Assembly (NCBI GenBank): GCA_002483465.1
Contig: DLHX01000011.1
Location: 1-64,000, forward strand
From: Micavibrio sp. UBA7657
GTDB taxonomy: Bacteria > Pseudomonadota > Alphaproteobacteria > Micavibrionales > Micavibrionaceae
Direction of reading: 5' to 3'
Length of the DNA: 64,000 bases
Of this stretch, positions 35,071 to 43,487 are shown piece by piece. Each line of letters starts with the position of its first letter. Position 1 is the first letter of the stretch. The position numbers and the translations under genes were made by a program. The notes beneath the pieces were generated by a model. It was given only the letters and a program-made list of their open reading frames with translations, had not been told where the DNA came from and ran no database searches.

Positions 35071-36291
35071 CTAAATCCTTTGATTTTTGCGGACCTGCTC
35101 GAAATATGAATCAATGGCGCCGCTCAGCGCCTGCGAGATTTTCGCGCGGTGCGCCGGCGTGTTCAGCAATTCGGATTCCTTCTTGTTTGACATAAATCCG
35201 GCCTCAACCAGGACGGAGGGAATATCCGGGGCCTTGAGCACGGCGAAGCCAGCGGAGCGATGCGGGGAATCCAGCAGCCGCACCTGGCGGGCTTTCAATT
35301 TATCAATGAGGGTGTTCGCGAAAAAGTTCGACTGGTTCATTGTGTCGCGCATGGCGAGGTCGACAAGGATGCTGGCGACGTCTTCATCCTCGACGCTGAG
35401 ATCAAGCCCGGCGATGAGGTCGGCGCGGTTTTCCTGCGCGGCGAGTTTCGCGGTCTGGGCGTCCGATGCCTTTTCTGAAAGTGTGTAAACGGATACGCCG
35501 GAGACGTTGGATTTCTCGATTGAATCCGCGTGGATGGAGATAAAGAGATCAGCCTGTTGCCTGCGTGCGATAGAGACGCGCTCGCGGAGTTTAATGAAAA
35601 TATCCTTATCACGCGTCAGCGCCACGCGGTAACGGCCCGTGCCTTCCAGCTCGGATTTGAGTTGTTTCGCGAGTGCCAGTGTTACGTTCTTTTCATTCGT
35701 CTTGTTGACGCCGCGCGCACCGGGATCGACGCCGCCATGGCCTGCGTCGATGACGATCAGCGGTTTATAACCCGCGCCCGGCGGTGTTGGCGGTTTGTGC
35801 GAGGGCACTGCTTGTGGCGCTGCAAGGACCTGGCCGCTGGTGACCAGCGTGCCGTGCGAAATATCCTTGTTGCGCTCAAAGACGTCTTCAGTGACATGCG
35901 TGAAATCGACCACGAGGCGGTTGGGCTGGCCTTTCTGCGCGGGAATGATGAATGCGCCGCGCACTGAAACAGGTTTGGCCATGTCGAACACGATGCGCGA
36001 AATGCCGGGCTGGAGATTGCCGTAGCGAAGCGCGGTTACGCCAGAAGATGGTGTGGTGCTGGCATTGCCTGCGCGCCATTCAAAGTCGGGGAGGTCGATG
36101 ACCATGCGGTAAGGGTTCGCCAGCGCGAAAACACGGAAGTCGGTTTTCTCGCTGAGGTCGAGCACGAGGCGGATTTTGTCGGGATGCGCGCCGAAGCGTA
36201 CCTGGTTGACGCTCAGCGCGTGTGCCTGCCCGGGTATTATCCCGAGCAAGAGAATGAAAAATACAAAATGAAAAAACTGCCGGACGGACAA
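35071..36291 (-). CDS. amiC: N-acetylmuramoyl-L-alanine amidase with AMIN domain
   Basis: A 406-residue periplasmic enzyme that cuts the glycan-peptide amide to separate daughter cells. Signal peptide to about residue 25 (GQAHA). AMIN domain at about 27-130 targets the septum. Amidase_3 domain at about 178-400 has zinc ligands H185 (IDAGHGGVDPG), E200 (TNEKNV) and H254 (SIHADS), and catalytic Glu in VEAGFMSNKKE. AmiC is the closest label; AmiA/B-type lacks or varies the AMIN domain. Confidence 0.92.
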   Translation of the reverse strand: MSVRQFFHFVFFILLLGIIPGQAHALSVNQVRFGAHPDKIRLVLDLSEKTDFRVFALANPYRMVIDLPDFEWRAGNASTTPSSGVTALRYGNLQPGISRIVFDMAKPVSVRGAFIIPAQKGQPNRLVVDFTHVTEDVFERNKDISHGTLVTSGQVLAAPQAVPSHKPPTPPGAGYKPLIVIDAGHGGVDPGARGVNKTNEKNVTLALAKQLKSELEGTGRYRVALTRDKDIFIKLRERVSIARRQQADLFISIHADSIEKSNVSGVSVYTLSEKASDAQTAKLAAQENRADLIAGLDLSVEDEDVASILVDLAMRDTMNQSNFFANTLIDKLKARQVRLLDSPHRSAGFAVLKAPDIPSVLVEAGFMSNKKESELLNTPAHRAKISQALSGAIDSYFEQVRKNQRI

Positions 36292-36343
36292 GACGGTTAC
36301 TCTGTTTAGTTTCCTGTCCTTTTTATATCACGATACGGAAATT

Positions 36344-37072
36344 TTATGAAAGCACGGAACGCACGAAATCCGGAACTGTTATCGAGGCCGGGCCGGTCAG
36401 GCTTTCGTGGAAGACCGAGGCGTTGAGCGAAGGCTCGAGATTAAGTTCCGCTGTGAGGGCGCCATGGCGGAGCGCTTCGTTGACGAAGCCTGCGGCGGGG
36501 TAGACATTCCCCGACGTGCCGATTGAGAGGAACAGGTCGCAATTGGATAAAGCCTCAAAAATTTCATCCATCCTGTAGGGCATCTCCCCGAACCAGACGA
36601 TGTCCGGCCTGATGCCGCCTTTTTTGCTGCAGGCCGCGCAGGATATGTTCACGGACAGATCATCCCGGCAGGGAATGTTATTGCGGCAAAAATGACAGAA
36701 CGCCTTCAGGACTTCGCCGTGCATATAGATCAGGTTTTTTGTCCCGGCGCGCTCATGCAGGTCGTCGATATTCTGGGTGACGACCAGCACATGGCCCGGC
36801 CATTTTTCCTCGAGCTCGGCGAGGGCGCGGTGCGCGGGGTTAGGATTTATTTCCGGCTTGAGCAAACCCTGCCGCCGCATGTTGTAAAATTCATGGACCA
36901 TGGCCGGGTTGCGGGCGAAGGCTTCGGGTGTGGCCACGTCCTCGACCTTGTGGCCGCACCATAGTCCCCCGGCGCCGCGAAAGGTCTCAAGACCGCTCTC
37001 GGCGGAGATGCCCGCGCCGGTCAGAATGACGATGGAGGCCTTGTCAGGCAGCTGTGTATGAATGCGGCTCAT
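36344..37072 (-). CDS. cobB: Sirtuin NAD-dependent deacylase, class III-like
   Basis: A 242-residue enzyme from ATG 37072 (MSRIHTQLPDKAS); an in-frame extension to 37213 has no homology-like features. NAD site GAGISAESG, TQNIDDLHERAG (Q100, N101, D103), catalytic His118 (YMHGE) and zinc cysteines 126, 129, 145 and 148. Tyr63 and Arg66 (FYNMRR) are the YxxR pair that binds succinyl or malonyl groups in class III sirtuins, so desuccinylase activity is likely besides deacetylation. Confidence 0.92.
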   Translation of the reverse strand: MSRIHTQLPDKASIVILTGAGISAESGLETFRGAGGLWCGHKVEDVATPEAFARNPAMVHEFYNMRRQGLLKPEINPNPAHRALAELEEKWPGHVLVVTQNIDDLHERAGTKNLIYMHGEVLKAFCHFCRNNIPCRDDLSVNISCAACSKKGGIRPDIVWFGEMPYRMDEIFEALSNCDLFLSIGTSGNVYPAAGFVNEALRHGALTAELNLEPSLNASVFHESLTGPASITVPDFVRSVLS

Positions 37073-37348
37073 AGACCCTGATTTTGGTGAAAATGAAAGT
37101 AAAATCAAGGGGTTTAACTGTTTTGTACTTTTGTCGTTGTGAATTGTAACAGGGGGGTGTAAGGTACCCCTCGGTTGGCTGAGAAAGTTCACGCGCTGTA
37201 TATTTAAACTCAAGGTTTTCGCGAAACAGTCTCAGCAAAATTTGTGCAATTTAGTGTGCGCTTTAAGCGCCGCGCCATCATGTACCCCCGCTAGAGGTGG
37301 GTTTTTTCGATGGAGCAGGCAGCCTCGCGCCAGATGGAGACTGTAATG
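37073..37348 (+). promoter_or_regulatory. rne 5' leader with terminator-like hairpin
   Basis: Between sirtuin and rne, 275 bp. At about 37282-37305 an ACCC-CC / GG-T-GGGT hairpin is followed by six T, 40 bp before the chosen rne start. This could be an attenuator or the RNase E self-processing site; RNase E mRNAs are commonly autoregulated through the leader. Confidence 0.45.
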
Positions 37349-40219
37349 ACCAGGAAGATGTTAATTGATGCAACCCATGATGAAGAGACGCGGGTTGCAG
37401 TTGTCGACGGCAGGAAACTTGTCGAGTTCGATTACGAAAGTAAATTCCGCAAACCGCTCAAGGGCAGCATATTTCTCGCGAAAGTAACGCGGGTTGAACC
37501 TTCGCTGCAGGCCGCGTTCGTCAATTTCGGCGGCAACCGTCACGGGTTTTTACCGTTCGCTGAAATTCACCCCGACTATTTCCGCATCCCGATTGCTGAC
37601 CGCGAAGCATTGCTTGCCGAGCAACAAGCGATGATAGAAGCGCAGGAAGCCGAGGAGCGCGAGCGCGAGCAACACGAACAGGACCAGCAGGAACAGCATC
37701 AGGACGCGCCGGCTGAAACCGCCGAGGAGGCTCCCGCTGCCAAAGCTTCGGATGAGTCCGAAGACAATGTCGAATATCTCGAGCGTGAAGATGAAACGAT
37801 TGAAGAGATCGGCGGCTCTGAAGGTAATAATAAAGCCGCTCCCGCTCAGGATGCGCATCCGCATGACGAACATCATGAAGAGCAGGCTGTTGCTAACGAA
37901 TTCCAGCCCCGTGAAAGCCATGAAGGCGATGATTCAGCCCATGCCGACGAAGGTCCGCAGGAAGAATCCGGCCAGCAGGGTGAAAACGCTGAAGGCGAAC
38001 AACAAGAAGGCGGCGAAGGCAGCAACAAAGGTGGTCGTAATCGTTACCCGCGCCGCGGACGCCGCGGCGGTGGCCGTGGACGTCACCGCATGGCGCACCG
38101 TTCGGGCCGCGTCGAGAAATTCGGCGGTGAGGATTACAGCCAGGAAGACCGTTTCCGTTTTAACCTGCGCCGTAAATACAAGATTCAGGAAGTCATCAAG
38201 CGCGGGCAGATCATGCTCGTGCAGGTTTCCAAGGAAGAGCGCGGCAACAAGGGCGCGGCCGTATCGACGTATCTCTCGCTGCCCGGACGTTATTGCGTAT
38301 TGATGCCGAATTCCCCGCGCGCGGGCGGCGTTTCGCGCAAGATCGCGAATTACCAGGACCGTGCCCGCATGAAGGAAATCATGCAGGAGATTACGGTGCC
38401 GACCGGTATGTCGGTGATCGTTCGTACGGCCGGTGTCTCGCGCAGCAAGCCGGAGATTAACCGTGATTTAGACTATTTAATGCGCCTCTGGGACAATATC
38501 CGCGAATTGACGCTGCAATCTTCAGCGCCTTCGAAAGTTTACGAAGAGGCCGACCTGATTAAACGCGCGGTGCGCGACCTTTACGGCAAGGAGATCGAGC
38601 AGATCGTCGTTGCCGGTGATGAAGGCTACAAGACCGCGAAGAATTTCATGAAAATGATGATCCCGAGCCACGTGAAAAACGTGGTCGAGCATACGGACGA
38701 TGTCCCGTTGTTCACGCGTCATCATGTCGAGGAGCAAATCGCCGAAATCGGCGAGGCGCGCGTGACGCTGCCGTCCGGCGGTTACCTGATTATCAACCAG
38801 ACCGAGGCCCTGGTGGCCGTCGACGTCAACTCGGGCAAGGCGACGAAAGAGCGCCATATTGAGGAAACGGCGCTGAAAACCAACATGGAAGCGGCGAGCG
38901 AGATTGCCCGTCAATTACGCCTGCGCGACCTTGGCGGTTTGATTGTCATCGACTTCATCGATATGGAAGACCGCCGCAACAATTCCAAGGTCGAGCGCCG
39001 CGTGCGCGAAGCCCTGTCGACTGACCGTGCGCGCATCCAGATGAGCCGCATTTCATCGTTCGGCCTGATGGAGCTTTCGAGGCAGCGCCTGAACCCATCG
39101 TTGACGGAATCGCAATTCGAAATCTGCCCGCACTGTGCGGGTCTTGGTCGTATCCGTACGGCTGACGCGATGTCGATCCTTGTCCTGCGCGCTATCGAAG
39201 CCGAGGGCATCAAGGGCCGCCGTGGTCAGCAACTGATCGCGCATGTCTCGAATGACGTCGCGGTTTATATCCTGAACAACAAGCGCAAGAATGTCAGCGA
39301 GATCGAAACGCGTTACGGCATGACGATCCTGATCCGCGTTGATGAAACGCTGGGCGCCAGCAGCTTCCGTATCGAGGCGCTGAAAGGTTCAGCCGTCATC
39401 GACGATGAAAACGAGCCTCGTGAAGTCATTCGCAGCTCCGAACCCATCCATGCTCATGACGACCATCATGATGATGAATCGCATGACAGCCATTCGGATG
39501 ACGAGCATCATGACGATGCTGCACCGGATGAAAGCCCACGTCATTCCGAACAGGGCGATGCGCCGCGTGGCGACCGCCCGGAACGCAGCGGACGTCGCCG
39601 TGGACGCCGGGGTGGCAAACGCCGTGGCCGCCGTGAATGGCGCGATAATGACAACCTTGCTGAAGGGCAGAGTGGCCCGGCAGCCGAGCAGGATTTCAAT
39701 ACCGCCCCGCAGGATAATTTTGTCGAAGACGACGAATTCCGCGATGCAGCTGCTCACCAGGCGAGCCATGATCTTTACAATGCGCGCGATCCGGAAGAAC
39801 AACAGCAGCAACGTGGCCGGGGCCGCGGCGGTTCCGATCAGGGACGCGGCGGTTCCGATCAGGGACGCGGCGGTCGTGAAGGTGGTCGCGACGGTGGTTC
39901 AAGAGGTGGCGGTCGCAACCGTAACCGCGGTGGACGCGGACGGAACAATAATGGCAGTGGACGTCATGATTCAGAGCGTGGGGGCAGTCGCCCGCCGCGT
40001 GATGAAGCCGGGGCGCCGCCGCAGCAAAGGCCGCAGCAAAATAAGCCGCGCAACGAGGACAATGTCCGCGCTGAAGTGCCGAAATCTTTCGAGACCCCCA
40101 GGGAAACGAGCGAAGCCGCAAGGCCCGCGCCGAAATCCCAAGAGAAAAAAGATTACGAGAAGGTCAACGAAGCGCCGAGCGAGAAGAAGCGCGGCTGGTG
40201 GAACCGGCTGACCGAGTAA
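37349..40219 (+). CDS. rne: Ribonuclease E
   Basis: A 956-residue endoribonuclease. The start MTRKMLIDATHDEETR is chosen because GGAGA precedes it; ATG 37310 has none. The S1 domain is split: residues up to about 92 (GSIFLAKVTRVEPSLQAAFV) and from about 255, with a Glu/Gln/His-rich insert and an Arg/Gly block between. The catalytic domain has INQTEALVAVDVNSGKAT and the zinc link CPHCAG. The C-terminal ~250 residues are disordered with His/Asp, Arg-rich and RGG repeats (GRGGSDQ twice in tandem) for RNA and degradosome partners. Confidence 0.97.
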   Translation, partial: TRKMLIDATHDEETRVAVVDGRKLVEFDYESKFRKPLKGSIFLAKVTRVEPSLQAAFVNFGGNRHGFLPFAEIHPDYFRIPIADREALLAEQQAMIEAQEAEEREREQHEQDQQEQHQDAPAETAEEAPAAKASDESEDNVEYLEREDETIEEIGGSEGNNKAAPAQDAHPHDEHHEEQAVANEFQPRESHEGDDSAHADEGPQEESGQQGENAEGEQQEGGEGSNKGGRNRYPRRGRRGGGRGRHRMAHRSGRVEKFGGEDYSQEDRFRFNLRRKYKIQEVIKRGQIMLVQVSKEERGNKGAAVSTYLSLPGRYCVLMPNSPRAGGVSRKIANYQDRARMKEIMQEITVPTGMSVIVRTAGVSRSKPEINRDLDYLMRLWDNIRELTLQSSAPSKVYEEADLIKRAVRDLYGKEIEQIVVAGDEGYKTAKNFMKMMIPSHVKNVVEHTDDVPLFTRHHVEEQIAEIGEARVTLPSGGYLIINQTEALVAVDVNSGKATKERHIEETALKTNMEAASEIARQLRLRDLGGLIVIDFIDMEDRRNNSKVERRVREALSTDRARIQMSRISSFGLMELSRQRLNPSLTESQFEICPHCAGLGRIRTADAMSILVLRAIEAEGIKGRRGQQLIAHVSNDVAVYILNNKRKNVSEIETRYGMTILIRVDETLGASSFRIEALKGSAVIDDENEPREVIRSSEPIHAHDDHHDDESHDSHSDDEHHDDAAPDESPRHSEQGDAPRGDRPERSGRRRGRRGGKRRGRREWRDNDNLAEGQSGPAAEQDFNTAPQDNFVEDDEFRDAAAHQASHDLYNARDPEEQQQQRGRGRGGSDQGRGGSDQGRGGREGGRDGGSRGGGRNRNRGGRGRNNNGSGRHDSERGGSRPPRDEAGAPPQQRPQQNKPRNEDNVRAEVPKSFETPRETSEAARPAPKSQEKKDYEKVNEAPSEKKRGWWNRLTE
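39820..39876 (+). repeat. Tandem 21-bp repeats in rne
   Basis: Two successive 21-bp copies encode GRGGSDQ, followed by a partial third (GRGG). They extend the RGG tail of RNase E and are a likely site of length change. Confidence 0.75.
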
Positions 40220-40262
40220 TCTCGTCTTTTGGGCTGCAAAATCTTTCGATTATCTTTCAAGG

Positions 40263-40982
40263 TCAACGCGCCAGCACGACGTAATAGAAATATGTTACGT
40301 CGGGGTTGGCGTTTGTATCTGTGAAGCAGCCGCTGGCCTTGCCGTTCAGCTCGAATGGCGTTGCATCGCCGTCGATGACCACGAGTGCAGCATCATAAGT
40401 GCCCACGAACGGGGTCAGGGCAATGCCCGTTGCATCCGTAGGTATAGGGCTTGCGATCTCCATGTCGCGGTTGATCTGGGTGCAGAGCGCCGTGTTGGCA
40501 TTGGGCAGCAGCAGAATGAGATCATTTCCCGCTCCTGCCGCCGTCGTTCCGATGGGATAGGCAGCCGTGCCGACATTGTTCGCACCGGTGAAAATCCATT
40601 CGCTGCCCGGGGCCGCGCTGCCTGATGGCGGGTTGAGATAGTTTTGCCCACCGCCGCCGGTTGCAAAAATTTTGCAATCGTTCGGGTCCTTGTGCGCGTC
40701 GCACAACGCGTTGCTGTAATCCTGCGCGGTGACGGTGTTTTCGAAGCTGATATCGCTCTCGGAGATGCCGCGCAGTTTCATCTGCTCGATCGTCGCTTCT
40801 ATACCTTTGGCCCAGCGCAGAATCTGGCTGGCTTTGATGCGTTGCTGCTCGACGTCGCCGCTCTGGTCGACATTGCTGCCTGAACGGGTGAGCAGAACGG
40901 TCAGTGCCGCCAGCAGGACGATGGCCACCAGGATGAACCAGAGCGCATTGCCGTGTTGCGATGTGCGGGAAGTGCTATTCAT
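40263..40982 (-). CDS. Type II-like pseudopilin-shaped protein, unknown
   Basis: A 239-residue protein starting MNSTSRTSQHGNALWFILVA (an extension to 41054 is unsupported). A single hydrophobic helix at about 12-34 is followed by GSNVDQSGDVEQQRIKASQI and a helical then beta/Gly-rich part (ATGGGGQNYLNPPSGSA). The layout of short basic N-terminus, helix, then globular head resembles prepilin-like proteins, although no classical G-F-T-L-x-E site is present. Four cysteines. Function unknown. Confidence 0.6.
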   Translation of the reverse strand: MNSTSRTSQHGNALWFILVAIVLLAALTVLLTRSGSNVDQSGDVEQQRIKASQILRWAKGIEATIEQMKLRGISESDISFENTVTAQDYSNALCDAHKDPNDCKIFATGGGGQNYLNPPSGSAAPGSEWIFTGANNVGTAAYPIGTTAAGAGNDLILLLPNANTALCTQINRDMEIASPIPTDATGIALTPFVGTYDAALVVIDGDATPFELNGKASGCFTDTNANPDVTYFYYVVLAR

Positions 40983-41251
40983 GGCCCGAGTATAAACGCA
41001 GCGCGTACGGATTGCATAAAATTTTAGATAATTTTTATTTTTTGCGCGTTGCAAAAATGAATCTCAAATCCGTTTTGAATTTATTTTACTTTGTATTCAT
41101 CTTATATTGTTATGTTAAATATAAGGGCAAAATCTGGCGGCAAGACCAGCGAACCAGGGACAAAGATCGGATGAAGTTTTCAGGTTGTTTAGGCAAGCAG
41201 CCTTCTAAAGCAGATAAGGCAAGAGTTTCTACCTAAAGTCATGCGCACTGG
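40983..41251 (+). other. AT-rich gene-poor stretch, possible small RNA
   Basis: Contains a 59-residue frame (41057-41236) with no ribosome site and AT-rich composition; I do not accept it as a gene. The stretch leads straight into a very strong hairpin with eight T at 41252-41329. A non-coding RNA ending there is the best explanation. Confidence 0.35.
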
Positions 41252-41329
41252 CCTGTATGATTTCCGGGTGATCGTCTACCCCCCGTAAGACAGATCACCC
41301 CGGGTTAAAATCATACAGGTCTTTTTTTT
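41252..41329 (+). terminator. Long hairpin with T8, strong terminator or RNA 3' end
   Basis: Left arm 41252-41277 (CCTGTATGATTT, CCGGGTGATC, GTCT) pairs with AGAC, GATCACC(C)CGG and AAATCATACAGG (41308-41319), with an A bulge, a C bulge and a GTTA internal loop. About 26 paired bases, then T8 at 41322-41329. Confidence 0.85.
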
Positions 41330-41426
41330 GTCCATAATCAGCGCAGGTCATGCGCCGCTTTCCTCGTAGTATTTTTTTTGGTAGTAATTAGAGGTTCATT
41401 CCACCTCAAAGGGAGCGCTTACGCCC

Positions 41427-42248
41427 ATGATCCGCACAATTTTCCTCGCCTTGTTTCTGCTGACTTTAAGCGCGCCTGTGGCTTTTGCCGCCGCTGCCGA
41501 AGAGGCCGCGCCCGCCGCCGACGTGAAGACGGAAGAAAAGGCCGCGGAAGCGCCAGCGAAGGAAGAAGTTAAAGAAGCGCCCAAGGAAGAGAAAAAAGAA
41601 GAAGTTAAAGAGCCTGCGCCTGCCGCAGAGAAGGCCGAGCTTCCGCCCGAGGCCAAAGCGCACCAAGCAGCTGCAGAAAAAGTTTTCGCAGACATCAAGG
41701 CAATTGCAGAAAATCTCAAGCCCGAAGAGCAGAAACATTTCTTCATGCTCTACAGCAATTATAACATTATAGGCACCGTGAAAATGGTGCAGGGCGATGT
41801 CGATCACGCCGTCGAAGCCTGCGGCAAGGAAAATCCCGACCTGAAGGAGGGTATGGATGCGCGGCTGAAAGAATGGCATGGCGCAATCGATCCCGTGATC
41901 GAAGAGGCTGGAGCCAATGTCGACAATATGGTGCTGGCGCAGGAATACACAAAGCCTGCCCAAATCCAGAAAGTTTTCAAAGGGCTGGATAAGACGCGCA
42001 CGCTTGCAGGCAAGCAGGTCGAGAAAACGCCGGTGACGACGAAAGACGCCTGCGAATACCTGCAGGAAAAAATGAGCGACACGCAGGCGAATTTCATTCG
42101 TTTGCTGCGCAGCACTTTAGTCACCGCGCCGCAGCTTGCAACGCCGCCTGCCGAAGCAAAAGCCGAAGAAAAGCCGGCTGAGGAAAAATCAACAGAAGAG
42201 AAGCCGGCGGAATCCGCCGAGCCGCCTGCTGCCGCGCCGACAGAGTGA
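41427..42248 (+). CDS. Secreted Ala/Glu/Lys-rich protein with helical core, unknown
   Basis: A 273-residue protein with signal peptide MIRTIFLALFLLTLSAPVAFA. Low-complexity Ala/Glu/Lys/Pro repeats (KEEVKEAPKEEKKEEVKEP) flank both ends. The core (about 75-235) is helical: HFFMLYSNYNIIGTVKMVQGDVDHAVEACG, split by two Cys. No family recognised. Possibly a periplasmic spacer-linked protein. It is 30 bp from the glycosyltransferase. Confidence 0.7.
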   Translation: MIRTIFLALFLLTLSAPVAFAAAAEEAAPAADVKTEEKAAEAPAKEEVKEAPKEEKKEEVKEPAPAAEKAELPPEAKAHQAAAEKVFADIKAIAENLKPEEQKHFFMLYSNYNIIGTVKMVQGDVDHAVEACGKENPDLKEGMDARLKEWHGAIDPVIEEAGANVDNMVLAQEYTKPAQIQKVFKGLDKTRTLAGKQVEKTPVTTKDACEYLQEKMSDTQANFIRLLRSTLVTAPQLATPPAEAKAEEKPAEEKSTEEKPAESAEPPAAAPTE

Positions 42249-42278
42249 CGCGGTGGAGCGGCGGTTGAACATGCCGTC

Positions 42279-43340
42279 ATGAAAATCCTCCAGATCATGG
42301 CCGGCGCCGGACGCGGCGGGGCCGAGACAGCCTTTGTCGATATCACGACTGCCCTGCATGAAGCCGGCGAAACCATCGAGGCCGTGACACGTGCCAATGA
42401 CATCCGCGTGCCTGCGCTGCGGGCTGCGGGCATCACGGTTCATACGCTTCCTTTCGGCGGGCGGGTCGATGTGTTCACGCGCTGGCGTCTTCGCTCGATC
42501 ATCAAAAAATTCCGGCCCGACATCGTCCAGACATGGATGGCGCGTGCGGCATGGAAAACACCGTCATGGGATGAATCGATGCATATTCCGCGCTATCCGC
42601 TGGTGGCGCGGCTGGGCGGTTATTACAAGCTGAAATATTTCGCAGGGTCCGATCATTTCGTTACCAACACGCCGGATATACGTCGTTACCTTGTTGAAAA
42701 TGGAATCGCGCCGGGTGCAATCACGCACATCAATAATTTTGCGCCGGAAGAAATTTCGCACACTCCGCTCAAGCGTTTGGATTTTAATACGCCGCAGGAT
42801 GCGCCGCTGCTGGCTGCGCTCGGGCGCCTGCATCCCAACAAGGCGTTCGACACGCTCATCCGCAGCATGGCCGATCTGCCGGGCGTTTATTTATGGATCG
42901 CGGGCGAAGGGCCGGAGCGCGGCGCGCTCGAAAAACTGATCGTAGAATTAAATCTTGGCGAACGCGTGAAACTGCTGGGCTGGCGATCCGACCGCGCCGA
43001 TTTGCTGGCCGCTGCCGACATCTGCGTGATTCCCTCGCGGCACGAGCCGTTCGGAAATGTGTTTATCCAGGCCTGGGCACAGAAAATTCCGCTTATAACC
43101 ACCGCCAGCGAGGGGCCGAGCCAGTATGTTCGGGACGGCGAGGATGCGCTGGTGACGCCCGTGGATGAGGTGGAAATGCTGTCAAAAACCATTGCCAGAT
43201 TGGTTGCCGATAAAGGCCTTCAAAAACAACTGGTTGAGAACGGCCATCGGCGCTATCTTGCTGAATTCACTAAGGAAAACACTGTCCGGGCTTATCTTGG
43301 GCTCTACCATGCCCTGCTAGCGCGCCCCTCTCAAATTTGA
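42279..43340 (+). CDS. Glycosyltransferase family 4
   Basis: A 353-residue GT-B enzyme. The N-terminal nucleotide-free domain opens MKILQIMAGAGRGGAETAFVD; GGAE is the usual acceptor loop. The donor half has LGRLHPNKAFDTLI, WIAGEGPERGALEKL, VKLLGWRSDRADLLAAAD and the E-x7-E-like SRHEPFGNVFIQAWAQK with the glutamates that grip the sugar nucleotide. Likely adds a sugar to LPS or an exopolysaccharide. Substrate unknown; no other GT nearby. Confidence 0.9.
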   Translation: MKILQIMAGAGRGGAETAFVDITTALHEAGETIEAVTRANDIRVPALRAAGITVHTLPFGGRVDVFTRWRLRSIIKKFRPDIVQTWMARAAWKTPSWDESMHIPRYPLVARLGGYYKLKYFAGSDHFVTNTPDIRRYLVENGIAPGAITHINNFAPEEISHTPLKRLDFNTPQDAPLLAALGRLHPNKAFDTLIRSMADLPGVYLWIAGEGPERGALEKLIVELNLGERVKLLGWRSDRADLLAAADICVIPSRHEPFGNVFIQAWAQKIPLITTASEGPSQYVRDGEDALVTPVDEVEMLSKTIARLVADKGLQKQLVENGHRRYLAEFTKENTVRAYLGLYHALLARPSQI

Positions 43341-43487
43341 AAAGCATCCCCGTTTCATGCGATAATCTTTATAACTTAACCTTTTAAAAAACTTTTTAAT
43401 TTATAAATAAAATACAGATCAAAGGGTTAAGGCGGTAAGTGTGAATTAAAAAAAGGCCGAAAAAGGCCTCTATTGAGGGTGTTGTTA

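Noticed and set aside
41057..41236. 59-residue frame MNLKSVLNLF...
   Set aside because: No ribosome site, AT-rich and hydrophobic by composition; more likely part of a non-coding transcript.
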